Notes under the pieces: model-generated
Told to the model about the DNA's origin: nothing
The model's input: only the letters and a program-made list of their open reading frames with translations
The model's database searches: none
Program-made: the position numbers and the translations under genes
Source of the DNA: Deltaproteobacteria bacterium
GTDB lineage: Bacteria; Desulfobacterota; Binatia; Binatales; Binataceae
Assembly (NCBI GenBank): GCA_003135855.1
Contig: PNBD01000015.1
Span: 137,444-172,834 of the forward strand
Length of the DNA: 35,391 bases
Reading direction: 5' to 3'
In this document: one piece after another, positions 25,709 to 33,704 of the stretch
Layout: each line of letters starts with the position of its first letter
Numbering within the stretch: position 1 is the first letter of the stretch

Positions 25709-26763
25709 TGACGCGGCATCGGGATGAGAGACTCTCGCGACGATGCGATTAGTGTCGGCGTTGGCGTCGTGACAAATGCAACCGCACCGGTGAGGCCGAC
25801 CAGCATCGTCGCGCCGAACCACAGCAGGCCGAGTGCGATCGCATCGTCCCTGGCGACTCCGCCCATTCCGAGTAGAACCAGATATGCGGACTCGCGCAGT
25901 CCGAGGCCGTTCAGCGTCAGCGGCAAGCTCGCGACGACGTTGGCGATCGGAACGCATAGCAAAAAAAGTGTGAGCGGCGCAGAAAGTCCGAGCCCCAGTG
26001 CCAGCATGTATTGGCAGACGGCGAGCGAAATCTGGAGCACCAGGGACAATCCGATCGCGGGCAGCAGGCGGACGGGATGTTCGAGATACGGGGCGGCTAC
26101 GGCAACGACGCGCAATCGAACGGGCAGCATGGGTATCAAGCGAGCGACGAGCGGTCCGCCGAGGAATCCCGCCAATGCGACCAAGCCGACGACGACGGTG
26201 GGGCCGGTGATCGAGGAAGGCAGGTGAGCGTAGTTGAGGAATATCGCAGCAGTGGCGGCGAGCCAGAATAGTGCGAGCAATCCCAAGCCGCGATCGGCGA
26301 TCACCGAAGCGAATGCCTCGCTCATCTTGCCATGTCGCTTGCCTAGATAAATGGCGCGAGCAGCGTCGCCGCCGACCAATCCCGGCACGAAGAGATTGGT
26401 GAAGACTCCCACGAAGTAGTAAGCGAGAAATTCTTGGAAGGGTCCGGTGACACCGAGGATCGCGGCCAGCAACTGCCATCGGTAGGAAGACATGACCTGT
26501 CCCGCGAGAAAGAGAGCCGCGGCCGCGGCGAACCAGCCCGGATTTTCGCGGCCCAGAGTACGGAAGATGGGACGGGCGTCATAGTGCCACAGTAATGCGG
26601 TGACCACGGCCAATCCGAGGCCGATCCTTATCGCAAAGGCGCGATAGGGATGGCGGTGCTTCGTCGGAGTCGGGACCGACGGCTCAGTGGAGAACGAGCC
26701 GGCCTCTTTACGGCGCGAAGAATGCAATTGTGCGCGCCTCGATGCTCTCGCGCGACGGCGCAT
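25705..26763 (-). CDS. Flippase-like polytopic membrane protein (lysylphosphatidylglycerol synthase TM / UPF0104 family)
   Basis: A 352-residue reading from ATG 26763. The first 35 residues or so are basic and overlap the preceding gene by 56 bases, so the true start may lie downstream, for example TTG 26727. Hydrophobic segments begin near residue 47. The block YYFVGVFTNLFVPGLVGGDAARAIYLGKR, with SVIADRGLGLLALF after it, is diagnostic of the family shared by the AglD-type and MprF membrane domains. LPLTLNGLGLRESAYL is the second conserved block. These proteins are thought to move lipids or lipid-linked sugars. The stop overlaps the MBOAT start, so it belongs to the acylation operon. Confidence 0.87.
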   Translation of the reverse strand: MRRRARASRRAQLHSSRRKEAGSFSTEPSVPTPTKHRHPYRAFAIRIGLGLAVVTALLWHYDARPIFRTLGRENPGWFAAAAALFLAGQVMSSYRWQLLAAILGVTGPFQEFLAYYFVGVFTNLFVPGLVGGDAARAIYLGKRHGKMSEAFASVIADRGLGLLALFWLAATAAIFLNYAHLPSSITGPTVVVGLVALAGFLGGPLVARLIPMLPVRLRVVAVAAPYLEHPVRLLPAIGLSLVLQISLAVCQYMLALGLGLSAPLTLFLLCVPIANVVASLPLTLNGLGLRESAYLVLLGMGGVARDDAIALGLLWFGATMLVGLTGAVAFVTTPTPTLIASSRESLIPMPRQ

Positions 26764-27553
26764 CGGGCGGAGAAGTCGGATCGGCGAAGGCCGAGTGGGC
26801 GGTGAAGCGAGCCGCGCGATTGTCGGAATCGTAGCACTTGAGGAGCAGCACTTCGTCCTTGCGCTGCTGCGGAAGGTAATACCACTTGTGATTTGGATTG
26901 TAGGCGACTGAATAAACCTCGCCGTCGCGATCGCGATACTTCAGCACGTGCCGAACGAAATCCTCGAGCGCCATCGACTGCGCATCGCACACCGCCAGCG
27001 GCGATTCCTGAACCGGTTCGACGCTGATCGGACGCCACACATTGATGAATGCGAAACGGTTCTTCAGCAACGCTTCAACTTCGTCGGGCAGCAGATCTCG
27101 CACGCGCTGCGGACCCGATTTGAGCGTGTAATCATTGTGCGCGACCTTCACCGGCTCGCTGATGTTCTTCGCGCCTTGCTTCATCTTTTCGCGGCATCGC
27201 ACGTTGTGATCGAACACCAGCACTCGCACCGCGCCGATTGATTCCTTCACCAGCCGCTCGACTTCCGGATAGTAAATCGACCGAACTTCGGTCTCGTCAT
27301 AAAAGTTCGCGATCTTTGTAAGATGATGCTTGACCGCGAAACCTTGCTGGTCGAGCGAGATGCGATCGGCTATCGCGCGCCCGTCGTAAATCGGCATGGT
27401 GTGCTTGACGTAATTGCCGGTGCGCAGCGGCACTCCCGCTGGCGGCTGATAGGTATAGCTGACGGGCCGTTCGTTTCGATCGGCCAGGTAGTTCAGGACG
27501 CCCGCGACGTGAGGCGGATGATCGAGTGATTCGCTGATATTGCTGGTCGTCAT
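26708..27553 (-). CDS. CmcJ/GA4-desaturase-like oxygenase family protein
   Basis: A 281-residue protein with a good Shine-Dalgarno (AGGAG on the - strand, 27568-27564) ten bases before ATG 27553. Recognisable blocks are VLVFDHNVRCR, VAHNDYTLKSGPQRVRDLLP, FAFINVWRPI, PLAVCDAQS and KWYYLPQQRKDEVLLLKCYDS. They match the CmcJ/NvfI-like family (asaB, gibberellin GA4 desaturase type), related to Fe(II)/2-oxoglutarate dioxygenases. The His in AHND and the later Asp in CDAQS are plausible metal ligands. The substrate is unknown. The gene heads a - strand group but its biochemistry does not obviously fit acylation, and it may belong with the catabolic genes that diverge from it. Confidence 0.82.
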   Translation of the reverse strand: MTTSNISESLDHPPHVAGVLNYLADRNERPVSYTYQPPAGVPLRTGNYVKHTMPIYDGRAIADRISLDQQGFAVKHHLTKIANFYDETEVRSIYYPEVERLVKESIGAVRVLVFDHNVRCREKMKQGAKNISEPVKVAHNDYTLKSGPQRVRDLLPDEVEALLKNRFAFINVWRPISVEPVQESPLAVCDAQSMALEDFVRHVLKYRDRDGEVYSVAYNPNHKWYYLPQQRKDEVLLLKCYDSDNRAARFTAHSAFADPTSPPDAPSRESIEARTIAFFAP

Positions 27554-27663
27554 TTCCGAAGAACTCCTGCCCGAACGTACCCAAGTCGCAGGAAAGACGC
27601 TATCAGCTTAGCTGTTCAGCTTTCTCATATAAATGATACGGATAGGCCGAGGAGGCACTCATC
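27554..27663. promoter_or_regulatory. Divergent intergenic promoter region
   Basis: This 110-base gap separates the - strand oxygenase gene from the + strand esterase gene. It holds an AT-rich core (27622-27637) with a TATAAA hexamer at 27628-27633 that could be a -10 for the + strand, though no good -35 lies 16-18 bases before it. AGCT repeats at 27605-27620 flank it. A Shine-Dalgarno (GAGGAGG, 27649-27655) lies eight bases before GTG 27664. The ribosome binding sites are clear and the promoter is only a candidate. Confidence 0.5.
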
Positions 27664-28548
27664 GTGGCCAGCGAACAACTCAAGAAAGTCATTGAAATAA
27701 TCACGTCACAACCACGCAATCCGAACGCCAGCATGGAGCGGCGCCGTGCTGGGATGGAAAAAGTAAGCGAGCGGGTTGCGCCCGACGTTAAGTGCGAACC
27801 CGTCAACGCCGGCGGTGTCAGCGCGGAATGGATCGCGGCGCCGGGTGCTGAGCCCGATCGCGTCATCCTCTACTTGCATGGCGGCGGATACGTGACCGGT
27901 TCGATCAATACGCATCGTGCTATGGTCGCGAGAATCGCGCGAGCTTCCAAGGGTCGCGCGCTCCTGATCGATTATCGCCTCGCGCCGGAGCATCCGTTTC
28001 CTGCCGCCGTCGATGATGCCACCGCGGCGTACCGATGGCTGCTTGCTCAAGGATACGCGCCTGGCAAGATCGTTATCGCTGGCGATTCAGCCGGCGGCGG
28101 CCTCGCGCTCGCAGCTTTGGCGGCGCTGCGCGCTTCGCACGATCCGATGCCCGCGGCAGTCGTGCCGATTTCGCCGTGGACCGATCTCGAAGGAACTGGA
28201 GATTCGGTAAAGACCAAAGCCGCTAAGGATCCGATGGTGCAGGGATCGGATCTCGCTCCGATGGCGAAAATGTACATAGGAACAGATGACCCGAAAAATC
28301 CACTCATATCGCCGCTGCATGCTGACTACCGCGGATTTCCACCGCTGCTGATACAAGTCGGAGAAGCGGAGGTACTGCTCGACGATTCGACGCGAGTCGC
28401 GGAACGCGCCAAGGCGGCGGGCGTCAAAGTTGAGCTCGAGATTTGGGACGAGATGGTCCACGTGTGGCACGTCTTTGCGAAGCTGCTTCCGGAGGGTCAG
28501 CAAGCGATCGACAAAATCGGAACATTTGTCATCGCGCACACCTCCTGA
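27664..28548 (+). CDS. Alpha/beta hydrolase of the HSL (hormone-sensitive lipase) family
   Basis: A 294-residue protein starting at GTG 27664, supported by a near-perfect Shine-Dalgarno eight bases upstream. The oxyanion-hole motif HGGG is at 72-75, and the nucleophile elbow GDSAGG at 140-145 places the catalytic Ser at 142. LIDYRLAPEHPFPAA is a typical HSL block. The acidic residue lies in VGEAEVLLDD and the catalytic His is in MVHVWH (H266 most likely). There is no signal peptide, so the enzyme is cytoplasmic. It would hydrolyse short-chain carboxylic esters. It lies before boxR and could release an aromatic acid from an ester, but its position is the only support for that. Confidence 0.92.
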   Translation: MASEQLKKVIEIITSQPRNPNASMERRRAGMEKVSERVAPDVKCEPVNAGGVSAEWIAAPGAEPDRVILYLHGGGYVTGSINTHRAMVARIARASKGRALLIDYRLAPEHPFPAAVDDATAAYRWLLAQGYAPGKIVIAGDSAGGGLALAALAALRASHDPMPAAVVPISPWTDLEGTGDSVKTKAAKDPMVQGSDLAPMAKMYIGTDDPKNPLISPLHADYRGFPPLLIQVGEAEVLLDDSTRVAERAKAAGVKVELEIWDEMVHVWHVFAKLLPEGQQAIDKIGTFVIAHTS

Positions 28549-28603
28549 CCCCTGGGGGACACGGACCGAGTGAACTGCGCTCTGGCGCTTTCGACTCCGC
28601 GGA

Positions 28604-28618
28604 GGCAATATAGTGCAT
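28604..28618. promoter_or_regulatory. Degenerate BoxR-type operator before boxR
   Basis: The sequence is GGCA-N6-TGCA at 28604-28617, one base off the TGCA-N6-TGCA pattern. The 14-mer 28605-28618 is identical at 13 of 14 positions to 29604-29617 before boxC. It contains a TATAGT that could serve as a -10, but no convincing -35 is seen. It lies 24 bases before the boxR ATG, so autoregulation is likely. Confidence 0.6.
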
Positions 28619-28641
28619 ACTGCCTGCCGGGGAGCGCCAAA

Positions 28642-29574
28642 ATGGCCCGAGCGTCAAAGGTTCGCAAACTTACCGCTGAAGACCGCGCTCGCACCATCGC
28701 GCCCGCCAGCTACCTTAGGCTGCTTGGTGAGCGGGTTCGCGATGCTCGCGCGCGTCATGGCATGACGCGCCGGATGCTGGCACGCGATTCGGGCATCTCT
28801 GAGCGCTACCTGGCCGAGTTGGAAGCCGGACGCGGGAATTTGTCGATCGCTTTGCTCAGGCGCCTGGCGAGCGCGATCGATGTTCCAGTGGCGGAGCTCG
28901 TCAGTGATGATCCGGCGCGCCCGATCGAGTACACGTTGCTGGTCGAGCGGCTCCGACGTCTCGAACCCGCCGAACTTGCCGAGGCTTCGGCAATGGTCGC
29001 CGGCCGTTTTGGTGATCGCACGGGACGGCTCAATCGGATCGCGTTGATTGGCTTGCGTGGCGCAGGCAAGAGCACACTGGGCGCGATGCTCGCGCGACAT
29101 CTTGGCTGGCGGTTTATCGAGATGAGCCGCGAAATCGAAAAGGAGGCAGGCGTCAGCGTCAACGAAATCTTCGACCTCTGGGGGCAGGCCGCGTATCGGC
29201 GTTACGAACGGCGTGCGCTGGAACGTATCCTGCGTACGGAAAACAAACTAGTGCTCGCCAATGGCGGCGGTCTCGTGTCCGAGCCTGCAACCTTCGAGCG
29301 ATTGCTCGATTCCTGCTACACGGTCTGGCTCGAAGCGGCGCCCGAAGAGCATTGGGACCGGGTCATTCGGCAGGGCGACCATCGCGTGGAAAACAGCGGC
29401 GACAGCGAAGCGCTGGTGGATATGCGCAGAATACTTGCGCAACGCGACGCCTTGTACGGCAAGGCGGATTTGCGAGTCGATACCAGCGGCAAGAGCGTGC
29501 GGCAATCTCTCAAACAGCTTATCGCTTCAATCCAGAAGAAAAGGGCCCTGAAAGCGAGCCGCTCCGCCAGATGA
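28642..29574 (+). CDS. boxR: BoxR-type regulator: XRE helix-turn-helix fused to a shikimate kinase-like domain
   Basis: ATG 28642 gives 310 residues. An in-frame GTG at 28570 would extend the protein across the operator-like sequence and is rejected. Residues 25-90 form an XRE helix-turn-helix (RVRDARARHGMTRRMLARDSG and YLAELEAGRGNLS). A linker follows. From about 131 a shikimate-kinase-like domain has Walker A GLRGAGKST (137-145), then FIEMSREIEKEAG. This fusion is the hallmark of BzdR/BoxR, repressors of benzoate degradation that bind benzoyl-CoA through the kinase-like domain and then release their operators. The adjacent boxC and boxB genes and the shared palindrome support the assignment. 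Confidence 0.95.
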   Translation: MARASKVRKLTAEDRARTIAPASYLRLLGERVRDARARHGMTRRMLARDSGISERYLAELEAGRGNLSIALLRRLASAIDVPVAELVSDDPARPIEYTLLVERLRRLEPAELAEASAMVAGRFGDRTGRLNRIALIGLRGAGKSTLGAMLARHLGWRFIEMSREIEKEAGVSVNEIFDLWGQAAYRRYERRALERILRTENKLVLANGGGLVSEPATFERLLDSCYTVWLEAAPEEHWDRVIRQGDHRVENSGDSEALVDMRRILAQRDALYGKADLRVDTSGKSVRQSLKQLIASIQKKRALKASRSAR

Positions 29575-29584
29575 TTAATTTTGC

Positions 29585-29613
29585 TTGTCACGATACAAGT
29601 GATGCATTATAGT
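29585..29613 (+). promoter_or_regulatory. Sigma70-type promoter of boxCB
   Basis: The -35 hexamer TTGTCA (29585-29590) is separated by exactly 17 bases from the -10 hexamer TATAGT (29608-29613). Each is close to consensus. Transcription should start near 29620, leaving a short leader with a GGAGA ribosome site about twelve bases before ATG 29644. The -10 lies inside the palindrome at 29601-29618. Confidence 0.72.
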
Positions 29614-29618
29614 GCATC
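29601..29618. promoter_or_regulatory. BoxR operator palindrome overlapping the boxC -10 element
   Basis: A perfect inverted repeat, GATGCA-N6-TGCATC, with spacer TTATAG. Its core TGCA-N6-TGCA is the operator pattern I recall for BoxR of beta-proteobacterial box clusters. It covers the -10 hexamer, so a bound repressor would block RNA polymerase. Release by benzoyl-CoA would induce boxC and boxB. Confidence 0.75.
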
Positions 29619-29643
29619 ACATGAAATGGAGACGTAGCCGGTC

Positions 29644-31293
29644 ATGATCGATTTTCGAACCGAGCCCGCCCAGTATCGCCATTGGAAAATCAGCTTCGCC
29701 GGACCGGTCGCGACCCTCGCGATGGATGTCGATGAAAACGGGGGGCTGATGCCGGGTTATGAGCTCAAGCTGAATTCTTACGACCTGGGCGTCGATATCG
29801 AGCTCAACGACGCGGTGCAGCGTCTGCGCTTCGAGCATCCCGAAGTCAAAAGCGTGGTGATTATTTCCGGAAAGGAGCGGGTGTTCTGCGCCGGGGCGAA
29901 CATTAAGATGCTCGGCCAATCGAGTCATCCGTTCAAAGTGAATTTCTGCAAGTTTACCAACGAGACGCGCAACGCGATCGAGGATGCGACGAGCAACTCG
30001 GGACAATTCTATCTGACGGCAATCGGCGGAGCCTGTGCTGGCGGCGGATACGAACTGGCGCTGGCGACCGACTATATAATGATGGCTGACGATGGCTCGA
30101 CCAGCGTTTCACTTCCCGAACTGCCGCTGCTCGCCGTGCTTCCGGGGACCGGCGGTTTGACCAGGTTGGTGGATAAACGGTTCGTGCGCCGGGACCGGGC
30201 AGACTTTTTTTGCACCACCGAAGAGGGCATGAAGGGAAAGCGTGCGGTCGAATGGCGGCTCGTCGATGAAGTCGTGCCGCGAACGCAATTGATCGCCGCG
30301 GCATCGCGACGTGCCGGGGAATTCGCGGCGCGCTCAAATCGCCCTTCCGACGCGACCGGAATCGCATTACGTCCGCTGTCGCGAAGCATCGACGGCGACC
30401 GCAGCAGTTATCAGCATCTCAGCGTCGAGTTGGATCGAGACCGGGCGGTTGCGACGATTACCGTAAACGGTCCAGAGCAGTCCGCGCCCGCCAGTATCGA
30501 AGCTGTTCACGAGCAGGGCTCTGACTTCTGGCCGTTGGCGATCGCGCGCGAACTCGAGGATGCGATCCTTCATCTTCGGACCAACGAGGAGTCGGTTCGC
30601 ACGTGGATTTTTCGTACACGCGGCGAAGGCCAACTAGTCAAGTCGTATGATCGGCTACTGTTGGACAACCCTGAGAATTGGCTGATTCGCGAAATCACGC
30701 TCTACCTGAAACGCACGCTCAAGAGAATCGACGTAAGCTCGCGATCGATCTTCACTTTGATCGAGCCCGGTTCGTGTTTCCACGGCGTGCTGTTCGAGTT
30801 GGCGCTGGCGGCCGATCGCGTGTACATGCTGCACGGCACAAGTGAGCGAGATGAGGCGCTCCCCGCGAGGATCTCGCTGACCGCAATGAACTTCGGCGCA
30901 CTGCCGATGTGCAATGGTCTCTCGCGATTGCACGGCCGATTTCTCGGCGAACCGGCCCGGGTAGAAAAATTGCGCCCGCGGATCGGCGAGGAAATGGATG
31001 CGAAGATCGCCGAGCAACTTGGACTCGTCAGCTTCACGCCGGATGAGATCGATTGGGACGATGAGGTCAGAATCGCGATCGAAGAACGCGCCGCATTCTC
31101 GTCCGACGCGCTAACCGGGATGGAAGCGTCCCTGCGTTTTGCCGGGCCCGAAACGATCGAGTCGAAGATCTTCGCCCGGCTTTCGGCCTGGCAGAACTGG
31201 ATCTTCCAGCGTCCCAACGCGGTCGGCGAAAAAGGCGCGCTCAAGCTTTACGGAACCGGCCGGCGCCCCGAGTTCGATCCGAGGAGAGTCTGA
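29644..31293 (+). CDS. boxC: Benzoyl-CoA dihydrodiol lyase / ring-opening hydrolase BoxC
   Basis: A 549-residue protein, the usual BoxC length. It belongs to the crotonase superfamily in duplicated form. The first half has VVIISGKERVFCAGANIKML and AIGGACAGGGYELALATDYI, which form the oxyanion hole and the CoA site. The N-terminus FRTEPAQYRHWKISF is typical of BoxC. The enzyme opens the epoxide-derived ring of 2,3-epoxybenzoyl-CoA with two waters, giving 3,4-dehydroadipyl-CoA semialdehyde and formate. It is in the cytoplasm. It is transcribed from the promoter at 29585, and boxB follows with a one-base TGATG overlap. Confidence 0.96.
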   Translation: MIDFRTEPAQYRHWKISFAGPVATLAMDVDENGGLMPGYELKLNSYDLGVDIELNDAVQRLRFEHPEVKSVVIISGKERVFCAGANIKMLGQSSHPFKVNFCKFTNETRNAIEDATSNSGQFYLTAIGGACAGGGYELALATDYIMMADDGSTSVSLPELPLLAVLPGTGGLTRLVDKRFVRRDRADFFCTTEEGMKGKRAVEWRLVDEVVPRTQLIAAASRRAGEFAARSNRPSDATGIALRPLSRSIDGDRSSYQHLSVELDRDRAVATITVNGPEQSAPASIEAVHEQGSDFWPLAIARELEDAILHLRTNEESVRTWIFRTRGEGQLVKSYDRLLLDNPENWLIREITLYLKRTLKRIDVSSRSIFTLIEPGSCFHGVLFELALAADRVYMLHGTSERDEALPARISLTAMNFGALPMCNGLSRLHGRFLGEPARVEKLRPRIGEEMDAKIAEQLGLVSFTPDEIDWDDEVRIAIEERAAFSSDALTGMEASLRFAGPETIESKIFARLSAWQNWIFQRPNAVGEKGALKLYGTGRRPEFDPRRV

Positions 31294-32720
31294 TGTCGGT
31301 GAATTATTCCGAGCGAATTCCCAACAATGTGAACCTGGCCGAGGATCGCCGTCTCCAACGTGCCCTCGAGAATTGGCAGCCCGGGTTTTTGCAATGGTGG
31401 AACGAGATGGGTCCCGAAAATTTCCAGTCGTCGGACGTTTATTTGCGCACCGCCACTTCGGTTGACGCAAAAGGCTGGGCGACTTTCGGCTACCTGAAGA
31501 TGCCGGACTATCGGTGGGGCATTTTTCTCGCCGCACCGGAACCCGATCGGCGTATTGCTTTCGGCGAACATAAGGGCGAGCCGGTGTGGCGCGAGGTCCC
31601 GGGAGAGCATCGTGGCGTACTCCGCCGTTTGATCGTAACTCAAGGCGACACCGAGCCCGCGTCTGTCGAGCAGCAGCGCCATCTCGGCCTCACCTGTCCA
31701 TCAATGTACGATTTGCGAAATCTGTTTCAGGTCAATGTCGAAGAGGGCCGTCATCTGTGGGCGATGGTCTATCTCCTGCACGCCTATTTCGGCCGCGACG
31801 GACGCGAGGAAGCCGATGCGCTGCTCCAGCGTCGTTCCGGGAACGCGGACAATCCGCGCATCCTCGGAGCATTCAACGAGCGCACGCCCGATTGGCTCTC
31901 GTTCTTCATGTTCGCTCATTTCACGGATCGCGACGGTAAGTTTCAGCTTGCGACTCTGGCCGAATCCGGTTTTGATCCGTTGTCTCGCACGTGTCGCTTT
32001 ATGCTCACCGAAGAAGCGCATCACTTGTTCGTCGGCGAGACTGGAATTGGCCGCGTGATCGCGCGGACCTGCCAGCTGATGAAGCAGCACGATACCGACT
32101 GCATTAGCCAGTACGGCGGAATCGATCTGGCAATCATTCAGCGTTACATAAACTTTCATTACTCAGTATCGCTCGATCTGTTTGGTTCTGAGCTTTCAAC
32201 TAATGCGGCTAACTATTATGGCGCGGGTCTGAAGGGTCGCTTCAAAGAAACCGATCGCGACGATGATCATCTACTCACCAGTAGCGCGTACCGGATATTC
32301 AGGAACGACCATGGATCCATCGTCGAATCCGATCAGCCGGCTTTGGTCGCGTTGAACGAAAATCTGCGCGACGCCTATATCGCCGATTGCGAGCGCGCGA
32401 TGGTGCGTTGGAACAAAATCATCCGGGAAGCAGGAATCGATAGCACTCTAACGCTTCCGCATCGCGCGTTTCGTCGGGCGATCGGCGAGTTTCGCGGCCT
32501 GAACGTTAATCCAGCCGGCCAGATCGTATCGGCAGGGGAGTGGCAGCAACGGAAAGCCGAATGGCTCCCGACTCAGCAGGATTTGGACCATGTCGCGTCA
32601 TTGATGAAGCCGGTGACGAGGCCGGGCGAATTCGCCGGGTGGATTTCACCCCCGCCGCGCGGCATCAATCATCAGCCGCTCGATTACGAGTATGTGAAAA
32701 ACTTGCCGGACCAGTCTTGA
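31293..32720 (+). CDS. boxB: Benzoyl-CoA 2,3-epoxidase oxygenase subunit BoxB
   Basis: A 475-residue protein of the expected length. It starts at ATG 31293 in a TGATG overlap with boxC. BoxB is a di-iron epoxidase. The visible ligand motifs are VEEGRHLWAMVYLL (E151-x2-H154) and FMLTEEAHHLFVGE (E241-x2-H244), with Q117-GDTE upstream. The start SVNYSERIPNNVNLAEDRRLQRALE is typical. It inserts one oxygen atom of O2 into benzoyl-CoA using electrons from the BoxA reductase. No boxA, benzoate-CoA ligase or boxD is in the window, so those must lie elsewhere or be replaced. Confidence 0.96.
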   Translation: MSVNYSERIPNNVNLAEDRRLQRALENWQPGFLQWWNEMGPENFQSSDVYLRTATSVDAKGWATFGYLKMPDYRWGIFLAAPEPDRRIAFGEHKGEPVWREVPGEHRGVLRRLIVTQGDTEPASVEQQRHLGLTCPSMYDLRNLFQVNVEEGRHLWAMVYLLHAYFGRDGREEADALLQRRSGNADNPRILGAFNERTPDWLSFFMFAHFTDRDGKFQLATLAESGFDPLSRTCRFMLTEEAHHLFVGETGIGRVIARTCQLMKQHDTDCISQYGGIDLAIIQRYINFHYSVSLDLFGSELSTNAANYYGAGLKGRFKETDRDDDHLLTSSAYRIFRNDHGSIVESDQPALVALNENLRDAYIADCERAMVRWNKIIREAGIDSTLTLPHRAFRRAIGEFRGLNVNPAGQIVSAGEWQQRKAEWLPTQQDLDHVASLMKPVTRPGEFAGWISPPPRGINHQPLDYEYVKNLPDQS

Positions 32721-32765
32721 TCGCGACACAGAATAGCTAATTCAAGCGACTAGCTAATGACGCGA
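32721..32765. terminator. Hairpin-forming sequence between convergent genes, possible bidirectional terminator
   Basis: TAGCTA at 32734-32739 pairs with TAGCTA at 32751-32756 across an 11-base loop. Outer arms TCGCG (32721-32725) and CGCGA (32761-32765) can also pair, with internal loops. It sits exactly between the stops of boxB and the extradiol gene. There is no U-tract, so intrinsic termination is uncertain. Confidence 0.35.
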
Positions 32766-32771
32766 CGCCCG

Positions 32772-33668
32772 CTACTTGTTCAAATCGGGCATCCCAAAAC
32801 CGCCTGCCTCCGGCTGATGCCCATAGATGTCTTCGACATAGTATTCCGATTGGTGCGTCGCGGGTCTGGCCCCCCAACCATATTCGAGCATCCAGCCTGA
32901 AGGATTCTTAAAGTAGAATGAGTACATATGATCGTTTGAATGTTTGCCTGGCACAATAGTCACTGGAATCTTATTCTTGCGAACTAGATCGTAGGTCAGT
33001 CCGACGTCGTCGAGATTATCCACTTCGATCATCAAGTGATTGATTCGCCGCTCCGAGGGACCAATCCCGAATGCAACCGTATGATCGCGGTCATTGCAAT
33101 GCATGAAGACGGGCGCAACTACGTGCTTGCCGATTCGGATTTTATATTCGACGCCGCCACGCATCCCGAGGAGTGTGTAGAACCGATACGCGGCCTCGAC
33201 GTCTTTCTGCCGCACGATACAATGGCCGATGCCGCCGGTCCCGGTCTTGAATCGCCCGTGCATCCCGCGCCCCGGATGGAACGGCTTCTTGAATTGAACC
33301 TCAGGCCCGTGAAAAATTTCGACTGGCGTGCCGTCCGGATCCTGTAGTTTTATCAACTGAAGCACGTGGCGCTCGCCGGCCTCTTCCTCCGATCCTACGC
33401 GAAATTTCACTCCACCCTCGACCAGTTGACGCTGCATCTGTTCGAACTCTTCGGCGCCGGCCACGCGAAATCCGAGATATTCAAGGTCGTCGCTGCTTCC
33501 GGAATGGAGAACCATGCGATGATGCCAGTAGTCCATTCGCAGGTAACATTGGTCCCGCTCGCCTTCGTCCATCAGTTCCATGCCGACTATGTTCGTGGCG
33601 AAGTTTTTCCATTCATCCAGGTTCTTCACCGCGATTCCCATGTAGCCCAGCTCTGTAACTTGAATCAT
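32772..33668 (-). CDS. Type I extradiol ring-cleavage dioxygenase (VOC family, BphC/catechol 2,3-dioxygenase-like)
   Basis: A 298-residue protein with two vicinal-oxygen-chelate domains. The iron ligands are seen as GHCIV (H149), NHLMIEV (H211) and MLEYGWG (E262). Second-sphere residues include H196 in DHTVAF, a His in the KHSNDH stretch, and Y252 in SFYFKNPSGWMLEYGWG. The full set is intact. The enzyme cleaves a catechol meta to the hydroxyls with Fe(II) and O2. A GGAGG ribosome site lies five bases before ATG 33668. Its upstream neighbours, an FAH-family enzyme and an HpaB-like hydroxylase, fit a hydroxylation, meta-cleavage and hydrolysis pathway. The exact catechol is unknown. Confidence 0.94.
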   Translation of the reverse strand: MIQVTELGYMGIAVKNLDEWKNFATNIVGMELMDEGERDQCYLRMDYWHHRMVLHSGSSDDLEYLGFRVAGAEEFEQMQRQLVEGGVKFRVGSEEEAGERHVLQLIKLQDPDGTPVEIFHGPEVQFKKPFHPGRGMHGRFKTGTGGIGHCIVRQKDVEAAYRFYTLLGMRGGVEYKIRIGKHVVAPVFMHCNDRDHTVAFGIGPSERRINHLMIEVDNLDDVGLTYDLVRKNKIPVTIVPGKHSNDHMYSFYFKNPSGWMLEYGWGARPATHQSEYYVEDIYGHQPEAGGFGMPDLNK

Positions 33669-33704
33669 ATTTTCCTCCCGGTCGGCGCTCTCTTGCGAGA
33701 CACG

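Noticed and set aside
25709-26479. In-frame extension of the MBOAT gene by about 257 codons
   Set aside because: It lies over the flippase-like gene on the same strand in another frame and its translation is arginine-rich noise. The ATGA junction at 25708 gives a clean MBOAT start.
30702-31244. Open frame of 180 codons on the - strand inside boxC
   Set aside because: It is antisense to a well-conserved enzyme, with serine- and arginine-rich composition and no family features.
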